From Bifidobacterium breve (GTDB lineage: Bacteria; Actinomycetota; Thermoleophilia; Solirubrobacterales; Solirubrobacteraceae), in contig CAMDBT010000001.1 of NCBI GenBank assembly GCA_945889475.1, forward strand, positions 108,182 to 172,181: a DNA stretch of 64,000 bases, given 5' to 3'. Position numbers and translations under genes: made by a program. Below are positions 56,654 through 63,971 of the stretch, piece after piece (the stretch's first letter is position 1; the number at the start of each line of letters is the position of its first letter). Under the pieces are notes generated by a model that saw nothing but the letters and a program-made list of their open reading frames with translations, searched no databases and was not told the DNA's origin.

Positions 56654-56983
56654 CTACTGCGCAGTCTCGTGCGACCAGCCCTTTGCGGCCACCGTTTGGC
56701 AGCGCAATGAGACCACCTGATCACTGCCCAGAGCCTGGTTCAACGAGGCGATCAAGGTGAGGCTCATTAGATCCAGTTCCTGTGCCCAAACGGCACTCGT
56801 ACAGGTCACCGTGAGGACGCCCCCGGCCTCGCCGGTCGGTGTCGCTTGGGCGGCAACGACCTCGCCAACGGCGGACGGCCAGTGGCGCTGTATCTGTGCC
56901 AACGTGGTCGCCGGCGCGAGCCGATCTGCAAGCTCGCGAATTGAGCTCGCCGCGTTACGTGGCGCGCGACGTCGACGGCTCAC
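56654..56983 (-). CDS. DUF721 (DciA-like) protein
   Basis: A 109-residue protein with the DUF721 pattern: basic N-terminus, LAQIQRHWPSAVGEVVAAQATP, GVLTVTCTSAVWAQELDL and LGSDQVVSLRCQTV. DUF721/DciA proteins load or recruit the replicative helicase DnaB in bacteria lacking DnaC/DnaI loaders. Its place between recF and gyrB is the standard actinobacterial location. The start overlaps the recF stop by 4 bases. A 176-base gap to gyrB holds the gyrB leader. Confidence 0.88.
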   Translation of the reverse strand: MSRRRRAPRNAASSIRELADRLAPATTLAQIQRHWPSAVGEVVAAQATPTGEAGGVLTVTCTSAVWAQELDLMSLTLIASLNQALGSDQVVSLRCQTVAAKGWSHETAQ

Positions 56984-58077
56984 GCGGGTACCTCTTGATG
57001 AACAACACCGCCGCTGACTTCGACCAGCGCAAGATCGGCCTCGTCGCCGCTCGGCACGTGGGCGAGCTCGGTCGTCGTGACAACCGTCTGTCCGGACGCT
57101 GTGATCCGAGCAACCAGCCGCTCGCGCCGCTCGGCGTCGAGCTCGCTCATCACATCGTCAAGCAACAGCAGCGGCGTGCGGCCGCGCTCGTCGGCGAGAA
57201 TCTGCCGCTCAGCGAGCAGCAGGGAGAGCAGTGCAACGCGCTGCTCTCCCTGCGAGCCGTAGACGCGAAGCTCGCGCCGCTCGCGGCTGAGCAGCAACTC
57301 ATCGCGGTGCGGACCGTGGCCGCTGAAACCGCGCTCAAGATCTGAGCTTCGCCGCTCGAGCAGCTCGGCGGCGAAGGCCTCGGCGCTATCGGCCTTACTG
57401 CGCGGCCTGTAAAGCAGCTCCAGGCCGCCGGGGAGGCCAAGTTCATCGGCTATCTCCCGCGCCGGTGGGGCCACTAGATCGACAGCTCGCTCGCGCTCGG
57501 CGCTGAGCGCAAGCGCGAGGCGCCCAAGCTCTAGATCCCAAACATCCAGCTCACTTGGCTGGGCTGCTTGGCCGCGAACTCGCAGCAGCAGCGCGTTACG
57601 TTGCGCGAGCGCCTGGCCGTAATCGGTTCTGGCCGATGCGCGCGCCGGCCACAGCCCGGCAACCAGCCGGTCTAGATGGTCCCGCCGCAGCGACGGAGCC
57701 CCTTTGATCAGCTCCAACCGATCAGGCAAGAAGACGCAGGCAAGCGGCCTAAAAGGGACGTCAATCAGCCGCTCCACCGGGCCGCCATCGGCGGTCACGC
57801 GGCGCGGCTGACCGGGCTCAAAGCCGACCGCGAGCTGGTGCGCGCCGTCTTCGGTATCAATCTCAAGTTCGACCCGCGCAGCCGGTTGGTCGAAGCGCAC
57901 GAACTCGCGATCGTTCGAGGTCCGGCAGGAGCGGCCAGTACAGCCGAAGTAGAGCGCCTCGAGCAGATTCGTCTTACCGGAGCCATTCGCCCCGTAAATC
58001 ACCGTCAACCGCTCACCTAACGCGATCTCGGCCGACTCGTAGCAACGGACGTCGCGTACGCGCAGTCGCCGGATCAT
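56980..58077 (-). CDS. recF: DNA replication/repair protein RecF
   Basis: A 365-residue SMC-like ATPase acting in gap repair and RecA loading. Walker A is YGANGSGKTNLLEA (about 30-43). The N-terminal LRVRDVRCYESAEI is the typical RecF opening. The signature region FSGHGPHRDELLLSRERREL and the Walker B/D-loop LLLDDVMSELDAERR are clear. It starts 4 bases after dnaN. Normal length. Confidence 0.96.
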   Translation of the reverse strand: MIRRLRVRDVRCYESAEIALGERLTVIYGANGSGKTNLLEALYFGCTGRSCRTSNDREFVRFDQPAARVELEIDTEDGAHQLAVGFEPGQPRRVTADGGPVERLIDVPFRPLACVFLPDRLELIKGAPSLRRDHLDRLVAGLWPARASARTDYGQALAQRNALLLRVRGQAAQPSELDVWDLELGRLALALSAERERAVDLVAPPAREIADELGLPGGLELLYRPRSKADSAEAFAAELLERRSSDLERGFSGHGPHRDELLLSRERRELRVYGSQGEQRVALLSLLLAERQILADERGRTPLLLLDDVMSELDAERRERLVARITASGQTVVTTTELAHVPSGDEADLALVEVSGGVVHQEVPA

Positions 58078-58081
58078 GCCA

Positions 58082-59188
58082 CTAAACGTTCAGGCGGATC
58101 GGCATAATCAGGTAGAGGAACCCGCTGCCGTCGGCCGAGACGATCAGCCCAGGGCGCAGCGGGTTGATCAGCTTCAGGATCACGTCATCGGCGGTGGTGC
58201 TTTCAAGACCAGCGACGAGAAACTCAGGATTGAAGCCGATTTCCATTGGTTCGCCAGCGAACGGAACCGGCAGTGTGTCTTTGGCCTCACCGACATCGGG
58301 GGTCTGCGCCGAAAGCGTCAGCTCACCTTCAGCGAACCCTAGGCGCAGCGGCGCATTCTTCTGCGCCAGCAGCGCGATCCGGCGAGCGACCGTTAGAAAC
58401 TCTTCGGTTGAGATCGTCAGCTCGTGTTCAAAGGCGTCTGGAAGCAGCTGCTGATAGTTGGGGAACTGGCCGTCAATTAGCCTCGATGAAAGCGAGACAG
58501 CGCCGACTTCGAAGACGACCTGATTGGCGCTGACGCCAATCGAAATCGTTTCGGTCTCCGGCTCAACCAGACGGGCTAGCTCCTCCAAAGCCCGCGCCGG
58601 GACATTGGCCTCGAAGCTTTCCTTCAGCGGCTGCTCAAGGGCCGTCTCTTTGACGCTCAGTCTGTACGAGTCGGTCGCCACCATTCGCAGCTCGTTGCCG
58701 CTTGCGGAAACAAGCACGCCGGTGAGGATTGGGCGCGTCTCGTCGCGCGATGCTGAGCGTGAGACGCGAGCAATCGTCTCGATGAAGGCTGCGGCCGGCA
58801 TTGCCAGCTGGGTGTCGCCACCCGGGGTGGGCAGCTCGGGGAAATCCTCCAATCGCAGGGTGCGCAAGTGGTATTGGGCGGTGCCGGATTGAACTTCGAC
58901 GTCCTGCTCCTGGCTGCGCAGTTCTAGCGTCACTTCAGGCGCGCCTAGCTGGCGAACTACCTCTAGGAGCAAGCGGGCCGGGAGCACGACGGAACCTGGG
59001 CTGTCAACGCTGCCAGCGAGTGGAACGCGAATCGAGAGCTCAGTATCGGTTGCTTGAAGCTCAATCTTGCCATCTTCGGCGACGATGCGAACGCCTGAGA
59101 GAGCTTGTATCGCGCTGCGGGTCGATGCAACCCGAGCAAGGTTCTGAAGGTGATGAAGCAGCTCAGATGTTGATGAGGAAATTTTCAA
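58082..59188 (-). CDS. dnaN: DNA polymerase III beta sliding clamp, TTG start
   Basis: A 368-residue ring-forming clamp. It has three repeats of the clamp fold, with STRSAIQALSGVRIVA near the N-terminus and the C-terminal LYLIMPIRL ending that forms the partner-binding pocket. The frame is open to 59272, but the family N-terminus aligns at TTG 59188, giving MKISSSTSELLHHLQ. AAGGA lies 8 bases before this TTG, so I choose it. A TTG start here may lower expression. Followed by recF. Confidence 0.93.
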   Translation of the reverse strand: MKISSSTSELLHHLQNLARVASTRSAIQALSGVRIVAEDGKIELQATDTELSIRVPLAGSVDSPGSVVLPARLLLEVVRQLGAPEVTLELRSQEQDVEVQSGTAQYHLRTLRLEDFPELPTPGGDTQLAMPAAAFIETIARVSRSASRDETRPILTGVLVSASGNELRMVATDSYRLSVKETALEQPLKESFEANVPARALEELARLVEPETETISIGVSANQVVFEVGAVSLSSRLIDGQFPNYQQLLPDAFEHELTISTEEFLTVARRIALLAQKNAPLRLGFAEGELTLSAQTPDVGEAKDTLPVPFAGEPMEIGFNPEFLVAGLESTTADDVILKLINPLRPGLIVSADGSGFLYLIMPIRLNV

Positions 59189-59311
59189 GGTTTCGATCCT
59201 TAGTAAAGGGCTAGTGGTAGTAGGGAGTGTTGAAATGTTGATTGGATGAAATCGCCCTGCTCGTTGCGACAAAGTTAGGGATCGGAGCGTCTCTACAACT
59301 GTTCGAGTTTG
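59189..59311. other. dnaA-dnaN intergenic region
   Basis: A 123-base gap that is visibly more AT-rich than its surroundings. On the minus strand it carries two ATTTCA words 16 bases apart. I see no TTATCCACA-type DnaA box. It is much shorter than the multi-box origins at this position in Streptomyces or Mycobacterium. It could still be a DNA-unwinding element. Confidence 0.4.
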
Positions 59312-60685
59312 TCACTGAGCTCGGTCGCGTCGCGTTTCGCTGATGCTTTTGAACAGTTGATCCGCTAGCAAGCGGAGCTCGCGTGCTTGCTCAGGGTCGT
59401 GTGCGATTCGTAGCTCAACCTTCTTGCAAGCGTTGAGAGCTGTCGTGTGGTTCCTGCCGCCGAACGCGGCAGCAATTGTCGTCAGGCTTGCCCCACTATG
59501 GGCGCGGGCCAAGTAGATCGCTACCTGGCGTGGCCAAAGGATCTGTGCTGCCCGGCTCGCGGAGCACAGTTCGCCGACACTCAGCTCGTAATGTCGCGCC
59601 ACTAGGTCACGGATCTGCTCGACTGAAAGGTTTGTCGGCCGAGGTTCGCGGGGCTTCTGCGGGAAGAGACCATCAAGCACCTCGCCGGCAAGCTCGACAG
59701 TGATCGCGCGGCCGGTAAGCGAAGCGAACGCGACGATCCGGATTAGCGCACCCTCAAGCGCTCTAAGGTTGCGCTCAACTCGTCCGGCAATTAGCTCGAA
59801 CACCGCCTGCTCTTCGATTACCAGTTGATCGAGCTGGGCGCGGGCGCGAAGTACGGCTACTCGAGTGGCTAGGTCGGGGGCACTGATGTCGGCCACAAGC
59901 CCTGAATCAAACCGGTCTCGGAGCCGCTCCTCGAGCCGGTCAAGGTCGCGTGGCGGCCGGTCGCATGTCAGGACGATCTGGGCACCACCGTCGCGCAAGG
60001 CGTTGAAGGTGTGGAAGAACTCTTCCTCGGTCTTCGCTTTGGCCATTAGAAATTGAACGTCGTCGACGAGAACGAGGTCGGCTTCGCGGTGGCGCGCCTT
60101 GAAGGCCTTGATGTCACCACCGCGCAGCGCGGCGATGAATTCGTTGGCGAACGATTCCGCGCTGGTGAGCTGAACTCGTGCTCCGTTGCCGTGACGGCTC
60201 ACGTAGTCGGCAATCGAGTGCAGTAGATGGGTCTTGCCGACCCCTGGTGGGCCGCAGATGAAAAGTGGGTTGTATGCCGTGCCGGGGTTCTCGGCTACGG
60301 CCAAGGCTGCGCCGTGAGCAAAGCGATTGCCGGTGCCGATCACGAATTGCTCAAAGCAGTACTTCGGGTTCAGCTCGCTGCCTGATTCCGCTGTAGATCT
60401 GAGCTCGCTCGCTTCTAGGCCTGCCAGCGTGCTGTCGCCCGCGACGCTTACGTGAACCTCAGCGTCGGCTCCGATCACTCGCCGCGCAGAGGCCTGTAGG
60501 ACCTGCCCGAAACGGTCGTTTACCCACGCGCGCGAGGCCGCGGGAGCTTCAAGAATGAGCTGGTTGCCGTCGAGCCGCGCGAGCTTCAGCGGCGCCAACC
60601 AGACCTCAAAAAGGTTCGGACCTACGGCCGATCGAAGCTCATCGGAGATCTGCTGCCAGGTATGTTCGGAGCTAGCATTGGTCAC
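59312..60685 (-). CDS. dnaA: Chromosomal replication initiator DnaA, variant recognition helix
   Basis: A 457-residue AAA+ initiator. Domain I is at about 1-80, with a short linker. The AAA+ domain has Walker A CGPPGVGKTHLL (144-155), Walker B LVLVDDVQF and sensor/arginine-finger region LEERLRDRFDSG. Domain IV ends in FGGRNHTTALNACKKVE. The E. coli counterpart is GGRDHTTVLHAC, so the DNA-contacting Asp433 position is Asn, the Val after the TT pair is Ala, and the His of LHAC is Asn. The GTG at 60685 has only a weak AGAGAG upstream. The identity is certain, but the altered DNA-reading motif is unusual. Confidence 0.97.
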   Translation of the reverse strand: MTNASSEHTWQQISDELRSAVGPNLFEVWLAPLKLARLDGNQLILEAPAASRAWVNDRFGQVLQASARRVIGADAEVHVSVAGDSTLAGLEASELRSTAESGSELNPKYCFEQFVIGTGNRFAHGAALAVAENPGTAYNPLFICGPPGVGKTHLLHSIADYVSRHGNGARVQLTSAESFANEFIAALRGGDIKAFKARHREADLVLVDDVQFLMAKAKTEEEFFHTFNALRDGGAQIVLTCDRPPRDLDRLEERLRDRFDSGLVADISAPDLATRVAVLRARAQLDQLVIEEQAVFELIAGRVERNLRALEGALIRIVAFASLTGRAITVELAGEVLDGLFPQKPREPRPTNLSVEQIRDLVARHYELSVGELCSASRAAQILWPRQVAIYLARAHSGASLTTIAAAFGGRNHTTALNACKKVELRIAHDPEQARELRLLADQLFKSISETRRDRAQ

Positions 60686-60890
60686 TCTCTGGTGCTGTCC
60701 GCGCGACGCCCTTGGCGCCGCTTTTTGGCGCGCGCGAACCGCTTCGGCAAGCTACCAGAGCCTCGCGCGAGTGCCATGCCTATTCGTAGGTGAAGTTCGC
60801 ATTTGGCGACAAAGGCTTCTCTCCAGGGTGCCTTTCTGTCCCAGACGGCTATGCTCCATCGCGAACATTCGACCTTCGGATTATCTCTAG
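60686..60890. other. dnaA-rpmH divergent gap, oriC candidate by gene orientation
   Basis: Genes point away from this 205-base gap on both sides, as expected if replication starts at or near it. I find no consensus DnaA box. TTTGGCG-like words occur at about 60711, 60723 and 60811, a weak repeat. GATTAT (60879-60884) lies 6 bases before the rpmH ATG and may be its -10. The origin assignment is by position only. Confidence 0.35.
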
Positions 60891-61025
60891 ATGAAGCGCA
60901 CCTACCAACCAAAGAAACGCAAGCGCGCCCGCGCCCACGGATTCCGTGAGCGGATGAGCACGCGCGCCGGCCGAGCACTGCTCAAGCGTCGCCGCGACAA
61001 GGGCCGCAAGCGGCTCACAGTCTGA
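60891..61025 (+). CDS. rpmH: Ribosomal protein bL34
   Basis: A 44-residue, highly basic protein of the large ribosomal subunit. It opens [18 protein letters not shown] and contains [20 protein letters not shown], the complete L34 signature at normal length. It starts the plus-strand rpmH-rnpA-yidD-yidC-khpB-rsmG block, 2 bases before rnpA. Confidence 0.98.
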   Translation: MKRTYQPKKRKRARAHGFRERMSTRAGRALLKRRRDKGRKRLTV

Positions 61026-61027
61026 GC

Positions 61028-61417
61028 GTGGATTCCGCCGCGCGTGCACCACGTCGGCGCCCGCGGCGGCTATCGCGTAGCGCAGACTTCGAGCGCGTCT
61101 ACCGGCACGGCCGCTCATTCGGCGGCCGCTATTTCGTGCTCCACCTTTTCCCTCGCGCCGATGCCGGCGAGCTCCATCAAGCCCCGAGGCTCGGTCTTAG
61201 TGTCTCGCGTAAGGTTGGCGGCGCGGTGGTTCGCAACAAGGTCAAACGGCTGCTGCGCAGCGCAGCCGATCAGCTCGTCGATCGCTTCGATCCCGCCTCG
61301 GACGTTGTGGTTGTCGCCCGCATAGACGCCGCCGAGCTTTGCGAGCGCGACGGCCTTGATGGCGTCCGCCGCGAGCTTGAAGAGCTGATCGCCCAGTCAA
61401 CGAAGCAGGGCGACTGA
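61028..61417 (+). CDS. rnpA: Ribonuclease P protein component
   Basis: A 129-residue basic protein that assists RNase P RNA in tRNA 5' processing. The family core is present: RLSRSADFERVYRHGRS, RLGLSVSRKVGGAVVRNKVK with the RNR region, and a C-terminal VVVARIDAAEL. GTG start 2 bases after rpmH. Its stop overlaps yidD by 1 base (TGATG). Confidence 0.96.
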   Translation: MDSAARAPRRRPRRLSRSADFERVYRHGRSFGGRYFVLHLFPRADAGELHQAPRLGLSVSRKVGGAVVRNKVKRLLRSAADQLVDRFDPASDVVVVARIDAAELCERDGLDGVRRELEELIAQSTKQGD

Positions 61418-61695
61418 TGGCCTCGGCTATCCGCCGCGCTGTGAGCCTGCCGATCGTCGCCTACCAGCGCCTAATCTCGCCGGCGATTCCTCGACGCTGC
61501 AAGTACGAGCCGACCTGCTCTGCCTACGCCGCGCAGTCGATCGCCGAGTACGGCATACTTCGCGGGCTGGTTCTTGGGGCTTGGCGCCTGCTGCGCTGCA
61601 ACCCCTTCAGTCACGGTGGCTTTGATCCCGTCAGTGATCAGAGCCTGTTCCGCCATCGACACCCTCAATCACCCGACCCGTCCTCTGCCAACTAA
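61417..61695 (+). CDS. yidD: Membrane protein insertion efficiency factor YidD
   Basis: A 92-residue protein with SLPIVAYQRLISPAIPRRCK and CSAYAAQSIAEYGILRGL, followed by RCNPFSHGGFDPV. The three conserved cysteines and the HGG motif are present. YidD sits at the inner membrane and assists YidC-dependent insertion. It lies in the conserved rnpA-yidD-yidC order. Confidence 0.96.
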   Translation: MASAIRRAVSLPIVAYQRLISPAIPRRCKYEPTCSAYAAQSIAEYGILRGLVLGAWRLLRCNPFSHGGFDPVSDQSLFRHRHPQSPDPSSAN

Positions 61696-61701
61696 CCCCT
61701 G

Positions 61702-62628
61702 ATGCCCTTCATCACAGCTGGAATAGAAGATACGTTCGAGGCGATCCTCTCGCCGTTGATCGTCGTCTTCCAGGCGATCCTGATCTTCTTCCACGATTCG
61801 GTCGGTCTCAGTTGGGGATTAGCGATCATCGCTCTAACCGTTGTCGTCCGCATCGTCCTGTTGCCGCTGACGATTAAGCAGTTCCGTTCGATGCAGGCGC
61901 TTCAGACTCTCTCGCCTCAGATCAAGGCGCTGCAGGCTAAGTACAAGGGCGACAAGCAGCGTCTCAATCAGGAGATGATGAAGTTCTACCAGGAGAACAA
62001 GGTCAACCCGTTTGGCTCTTGCCTGCCATTGGTGGCGCAGATCCCGGTCTTCATCAGCCTCTTCTACATGCTGCGCGCACCGCTGAAGATCGACATCTGT
62101 GGCCCGGAGAGCGCAATTCTCGCGGCCGGCAAGGCGGCCACGCCGCCGACGAACCTGGACACCACATACTGCCAAGCGGTCGATCCGGGCTCGGCGGAGT
62201 TCTTCTTTATCCCCGACCTGACCGCGCCCGCGACCGGTTCGGTGCTGATCGTGTTGCTCGTTCTTTACGTTGTCTCGCAGCTGCTCTCAAGCCTTCTGAT
62301 GTCGGTCACTTCGGACCGCAACCAGAAGATCATCATGATCGCGCTGCCGTTCGTCTTCGTCTTCTTCATCAAGGGGTTCCCGGCCGGGCTGATGGTTTAC
62401 TGGATCACGACCAACTTCTGGACCGTTGGCCAGCAGTACTTCCTGAAGCGAGCCACCGGCCAGTTGCCGCCCTGGCTGGGCGGCAATCCGGATGGAATCC
62501 CGACTCCGCTTGCGCCGGCGGTCGCCACGGCGGGCGGCGGTTCCAGCGGGAGCTCTAGCGGGAGCGCGACGACCGGGCCACCGCCGGCAGCGAGGAAGAA
62601 GAAGAAGCGTTCCGGGAGGAGGCGCTGA
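61702..62628 (+). CDS. yidC: Membrane protein insertase YidC/Oxa1
   Basis: A 308-residue insertase. Five hydrophobic segments are visible, with LSWGLAIIALTVVVRIVLLP and QIKALQAKYKGDKQRLNQEM as the typical start of the core and cytoplasmic loop, and GLMVYWITTNFWTVGQQYF at the end. The large periplasmic domain of proteobacterial YidC is absent, as in Gram-positive types. A basic tail (KKKKRSGRRR) probably binds ribosomes. Confidence 0.96.
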   Translation: MPFITAGIEDTFEAILSPLIVVFQAILIFFHDSVGLSWGLAIIALTVVVRIVLLPLTIKQFRSMQALQTLSPQIKALQAKYKGDKQRLNQEMMKFYQENKVNPFGSCLPLVAQIPVFISLFYMLRAPLKIDICGPESAILAAGKAATPPTNLDTTYCQAVDPGSAEFFFIPDLTAPATGSVLIVLLVLYVVSQLLSSLLMSVTSDRNQKIIMIALPFVFVFFIKGFPAGLMVYWITTNFWTVGQQYFLKRATGQLPPWLGGNPDGIPTPLAPAVATAGGGSSGSSSGSATTGPPPAARKKKKRSGRRR

Positions 62629-63098
62629 TGGCTACACCTGAGGAGGCACAGGAACGGACGCTGGAGTTGCTCGAGCAGATCGTCGACGCCCTTGACCTCG
62701 ACGCCGAGATCGAGGTTGTGATCAACGACGACACTGTTACCGGGACGCTGGAGGGGGAAGAGCTCGGACTCTTCATCGGCAAGCACGGCCAGACGATTGA
62801 CGCCGTCCAACACCTCGCGACGAGGATCATCCAGCGTGACGCTGGCGACGGTGAGCGGATCCGCGTCGAGATCGATGCTGCCGGCTACCGCGAGCGACGG
62901 CGCGAGCAGCTCGAGCAGCAGGCCGAAGAGGGCGCAGAGAAGGCTCTCGGCGAGGAGCACGCGGTAGATCTCCCTGCGATGAACGCTGCAGAGCGGCGAA
63001 TCGTCCATCAATACCTGCGTGACCGCGAAGATGTTGATACGCACAGCGAGGGCGACGAACCGCGCCGCTACCTCGTCATTACGCCTGTAATCACGTAG
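62628..63098 (+). CDS. khpB: RNA-binding protein KhpB (Jag), KH-R3H
   Basis: A 156-residue RNA-binding protein. The type II KH domain has GLFIGKHGQTIDAVQ with the GxxG loop, and the C-terminal R3H domain has MNAAERRIVHQYL. The N-terminal Jag_N domain of Firmicute homologues is absent. In Gram-positives KhpB acts with KhpA in control of cell elongation and division. The ATG overlaps the yidC stop (TGATG). Confidence 0.93.
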   Translation: MATPEEAQERTLELLEQIVDALDLDAEIEVVINDDTVTGTLEGEELGLFIGKHGQTIDAVQHLATRIIQRDAGDGERIRVEIDAAGYRERRREQLEQQAEEGAEKALGEEHAVDLPAMNAAERRIVHQYLRDREDVDTHSEGDEPRRYLVITPVIT

Positions 63099-63113
63099 TT
63101 CGAGCGGCTAAGG

Positions 63114-63129
63114 CGTTCCACGTGAAACG
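63114..63129. promoter_or_regulatory. parS-like centromere site
   Basis: CGTTCCACGTGAAACG matches the ParB target TGTTTCACGTGAAACA at 13 of 16 positions, with the central CACGTGAAAC intact. It lies between khpB and rsmG, about 840 bases before parA, a usual location for an origin-proximal parS. Confidence 0.85.
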
Positions 63130-63138
63130 CTCCTTACC

Positions 63139-63178
63139 GCTAGCGTCACCGCTGTGGCGCTAGCTTGACCGCTGTGAC
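63139..63178. repeat. Two 20-bp tandem repeats carrying the rsmG start
   Basis: Units at 63139 and 63159 differ at only a few positions. Each has a TAGCNT word followed by 7 bases and GTG. The second GTG (63174) is in the rsmG frame. Confidence 0.6.
63161..63166 (+). promoter_or_regulatory. Leaderless-type -10 hexamer of rsmG
   Basis: TAGCTT lies 7 bases before the GTG at 63174. An in-frame TTG at 63165 overlaps the hexamer and is therefore less likely as start. Confidence 0.45.
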
Positions 63179-63890
63179 CGTTGCTGATCGTTGCCGCCAA
63201 CTGACAGACCGCTTTGAGCTTCAGCCGCGCAGCGCCGAAAAGCTCAACGCGCTGCTGAAGTTAGTCATCACCGGCCCCAGCTCGCTGACCAACGTTCGCG
63301 AACCGGAGGCAGCGGTTGAGCTGCACATCGCCGATTCGCTCGCCGGTCTCGAGCTCCCGCAGCTGCGCGCTGCCTCAACGATCGCCGACCTTGGTTCCGG
63401 TGGCGGCTTTCCGGGCCTAGTGCTCGCGGTTGCTCTGCCCGAGGCGCAGCTGACCTTGGTCGAGAGCGCGGCCCGAAAAGCCGACTTCTTGCGTGAGACG
63501 GCAGAGGCAATGTCGCTCGACAACGTTGTCGTTGTTGCCGAGAGGGCTGAGTTATGGGCGCTAGAGCCTCGCGAGCAGGACGTCGTCAGCTCGCGCGCGC
63601 TGGCCTCGACCTCGATCCTGCTCGAATACGCCGCGCCGCTGCTCCGCGTCGGCGGATCGCTCGTTGCCTGGAAGGGGCGCCTCAGTGGAGAGGAGCTCGC
63701 CGACGCAGCGTTTGCCGCGGGCGAACTACAGATGAGCCCACCGCTGGCAGTCGACGTCTCCGCCGATTTGGTCCAAGGCGCCGATCGCCGGCAGCTGATC
63801 GTGAGCGAGAAGATCGCTGCCACGCCGGATCGCTATCCGCGCCGGCCAGGGATCGCGAAGAAGCGTCCGTTGGTGGTAAAACAGCCCTGA
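63174..63890 (+). CDS. rsmG: 16S rRNA m7G methyltransferase RsmG (GidB)
   Basis: A 238-residue SAM-dependent methyltransferase that modifies G527 of 16S rRNA. It has NVREPEAAVELHIADSL, the SAM-binding loop IADLGSGGGFPGLVLA, TLVESAARKADFLRE, and SSRALAS. Loss of function in this family gives low-level streptomycin resistance. GTG start within the second 20-bp repeat. It sits in the classic rsmG-parA order near the origin. Confidence 0.95.
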   Translation: MTVADRCRQLTDRFELQPRSAEKLNALLKLVITGPSSLTNVREPEAAVELHIADSLAGLELPQLRAASTIADLGSGGGFPGLVLAVALPEAQLTLVESAARKADFLRETAEAMSLDNVVVVAERAELWALEPREQDVVSSRALASTSILLEYAAPLLRVGGSLVAWKGRLSGEELADAAFAAGELQMSPPLAVDVSADLVQGADRRQLIVSEKIAATPDRYPRRPGIAKKRPLVVKQP

Positions 63891-63898
63891 GCAGGGCT
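63883..63898 (+). terminator. Hairpin over the rsmG stop
   Basis: AGCCCT-GAGC-AGGGCT is a 6-bp stem whose loop begins with the end of the TGA stop. A second perfect hairpin, AGTTCG-CCCC-CGAACT (63899-63914), follows directly. No T-tract follows either. Confidence 0.4.
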
Positions 63899-63942
63899 AG
63901 TTCGCCCCCGAACTAATCAGTCTGTGCTGTCGCCCTTTGCCG

Positions 63943-63957
63943 ACCGGCAGGGCCGGT
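63943..63957. promoter_or_regulatory. Palindrome abutting the parA promoter
   Basis: ACCGGC-AGG-GCCGGT is a perfect 6-bp inverted repeat whose last base is the first base of the TAGCTT hexamer. The position suits an operator for autoregulation of the par operon, which is an inference. Confidence 0.4.
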
Positions 63958-63962
63958 AGCTT
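63957..63962 (+). promoter_or_regulatory. Leaderless-type -10 hexamer of parA
   Basis: TAGCTT lies 9 bases before the ATG at 63972, with no Shine-Dalgarno. Confidence 0.5.
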
Positions 63963-63971
63963 GGGCGAAAG

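Noticed and set aside
59189..60890. Standard DnaA boxes around dnaA
   Set aside because: TTATCTCTA near 60881 was the closest word, but it differs from TTATCCACA at three positions and stands alone.
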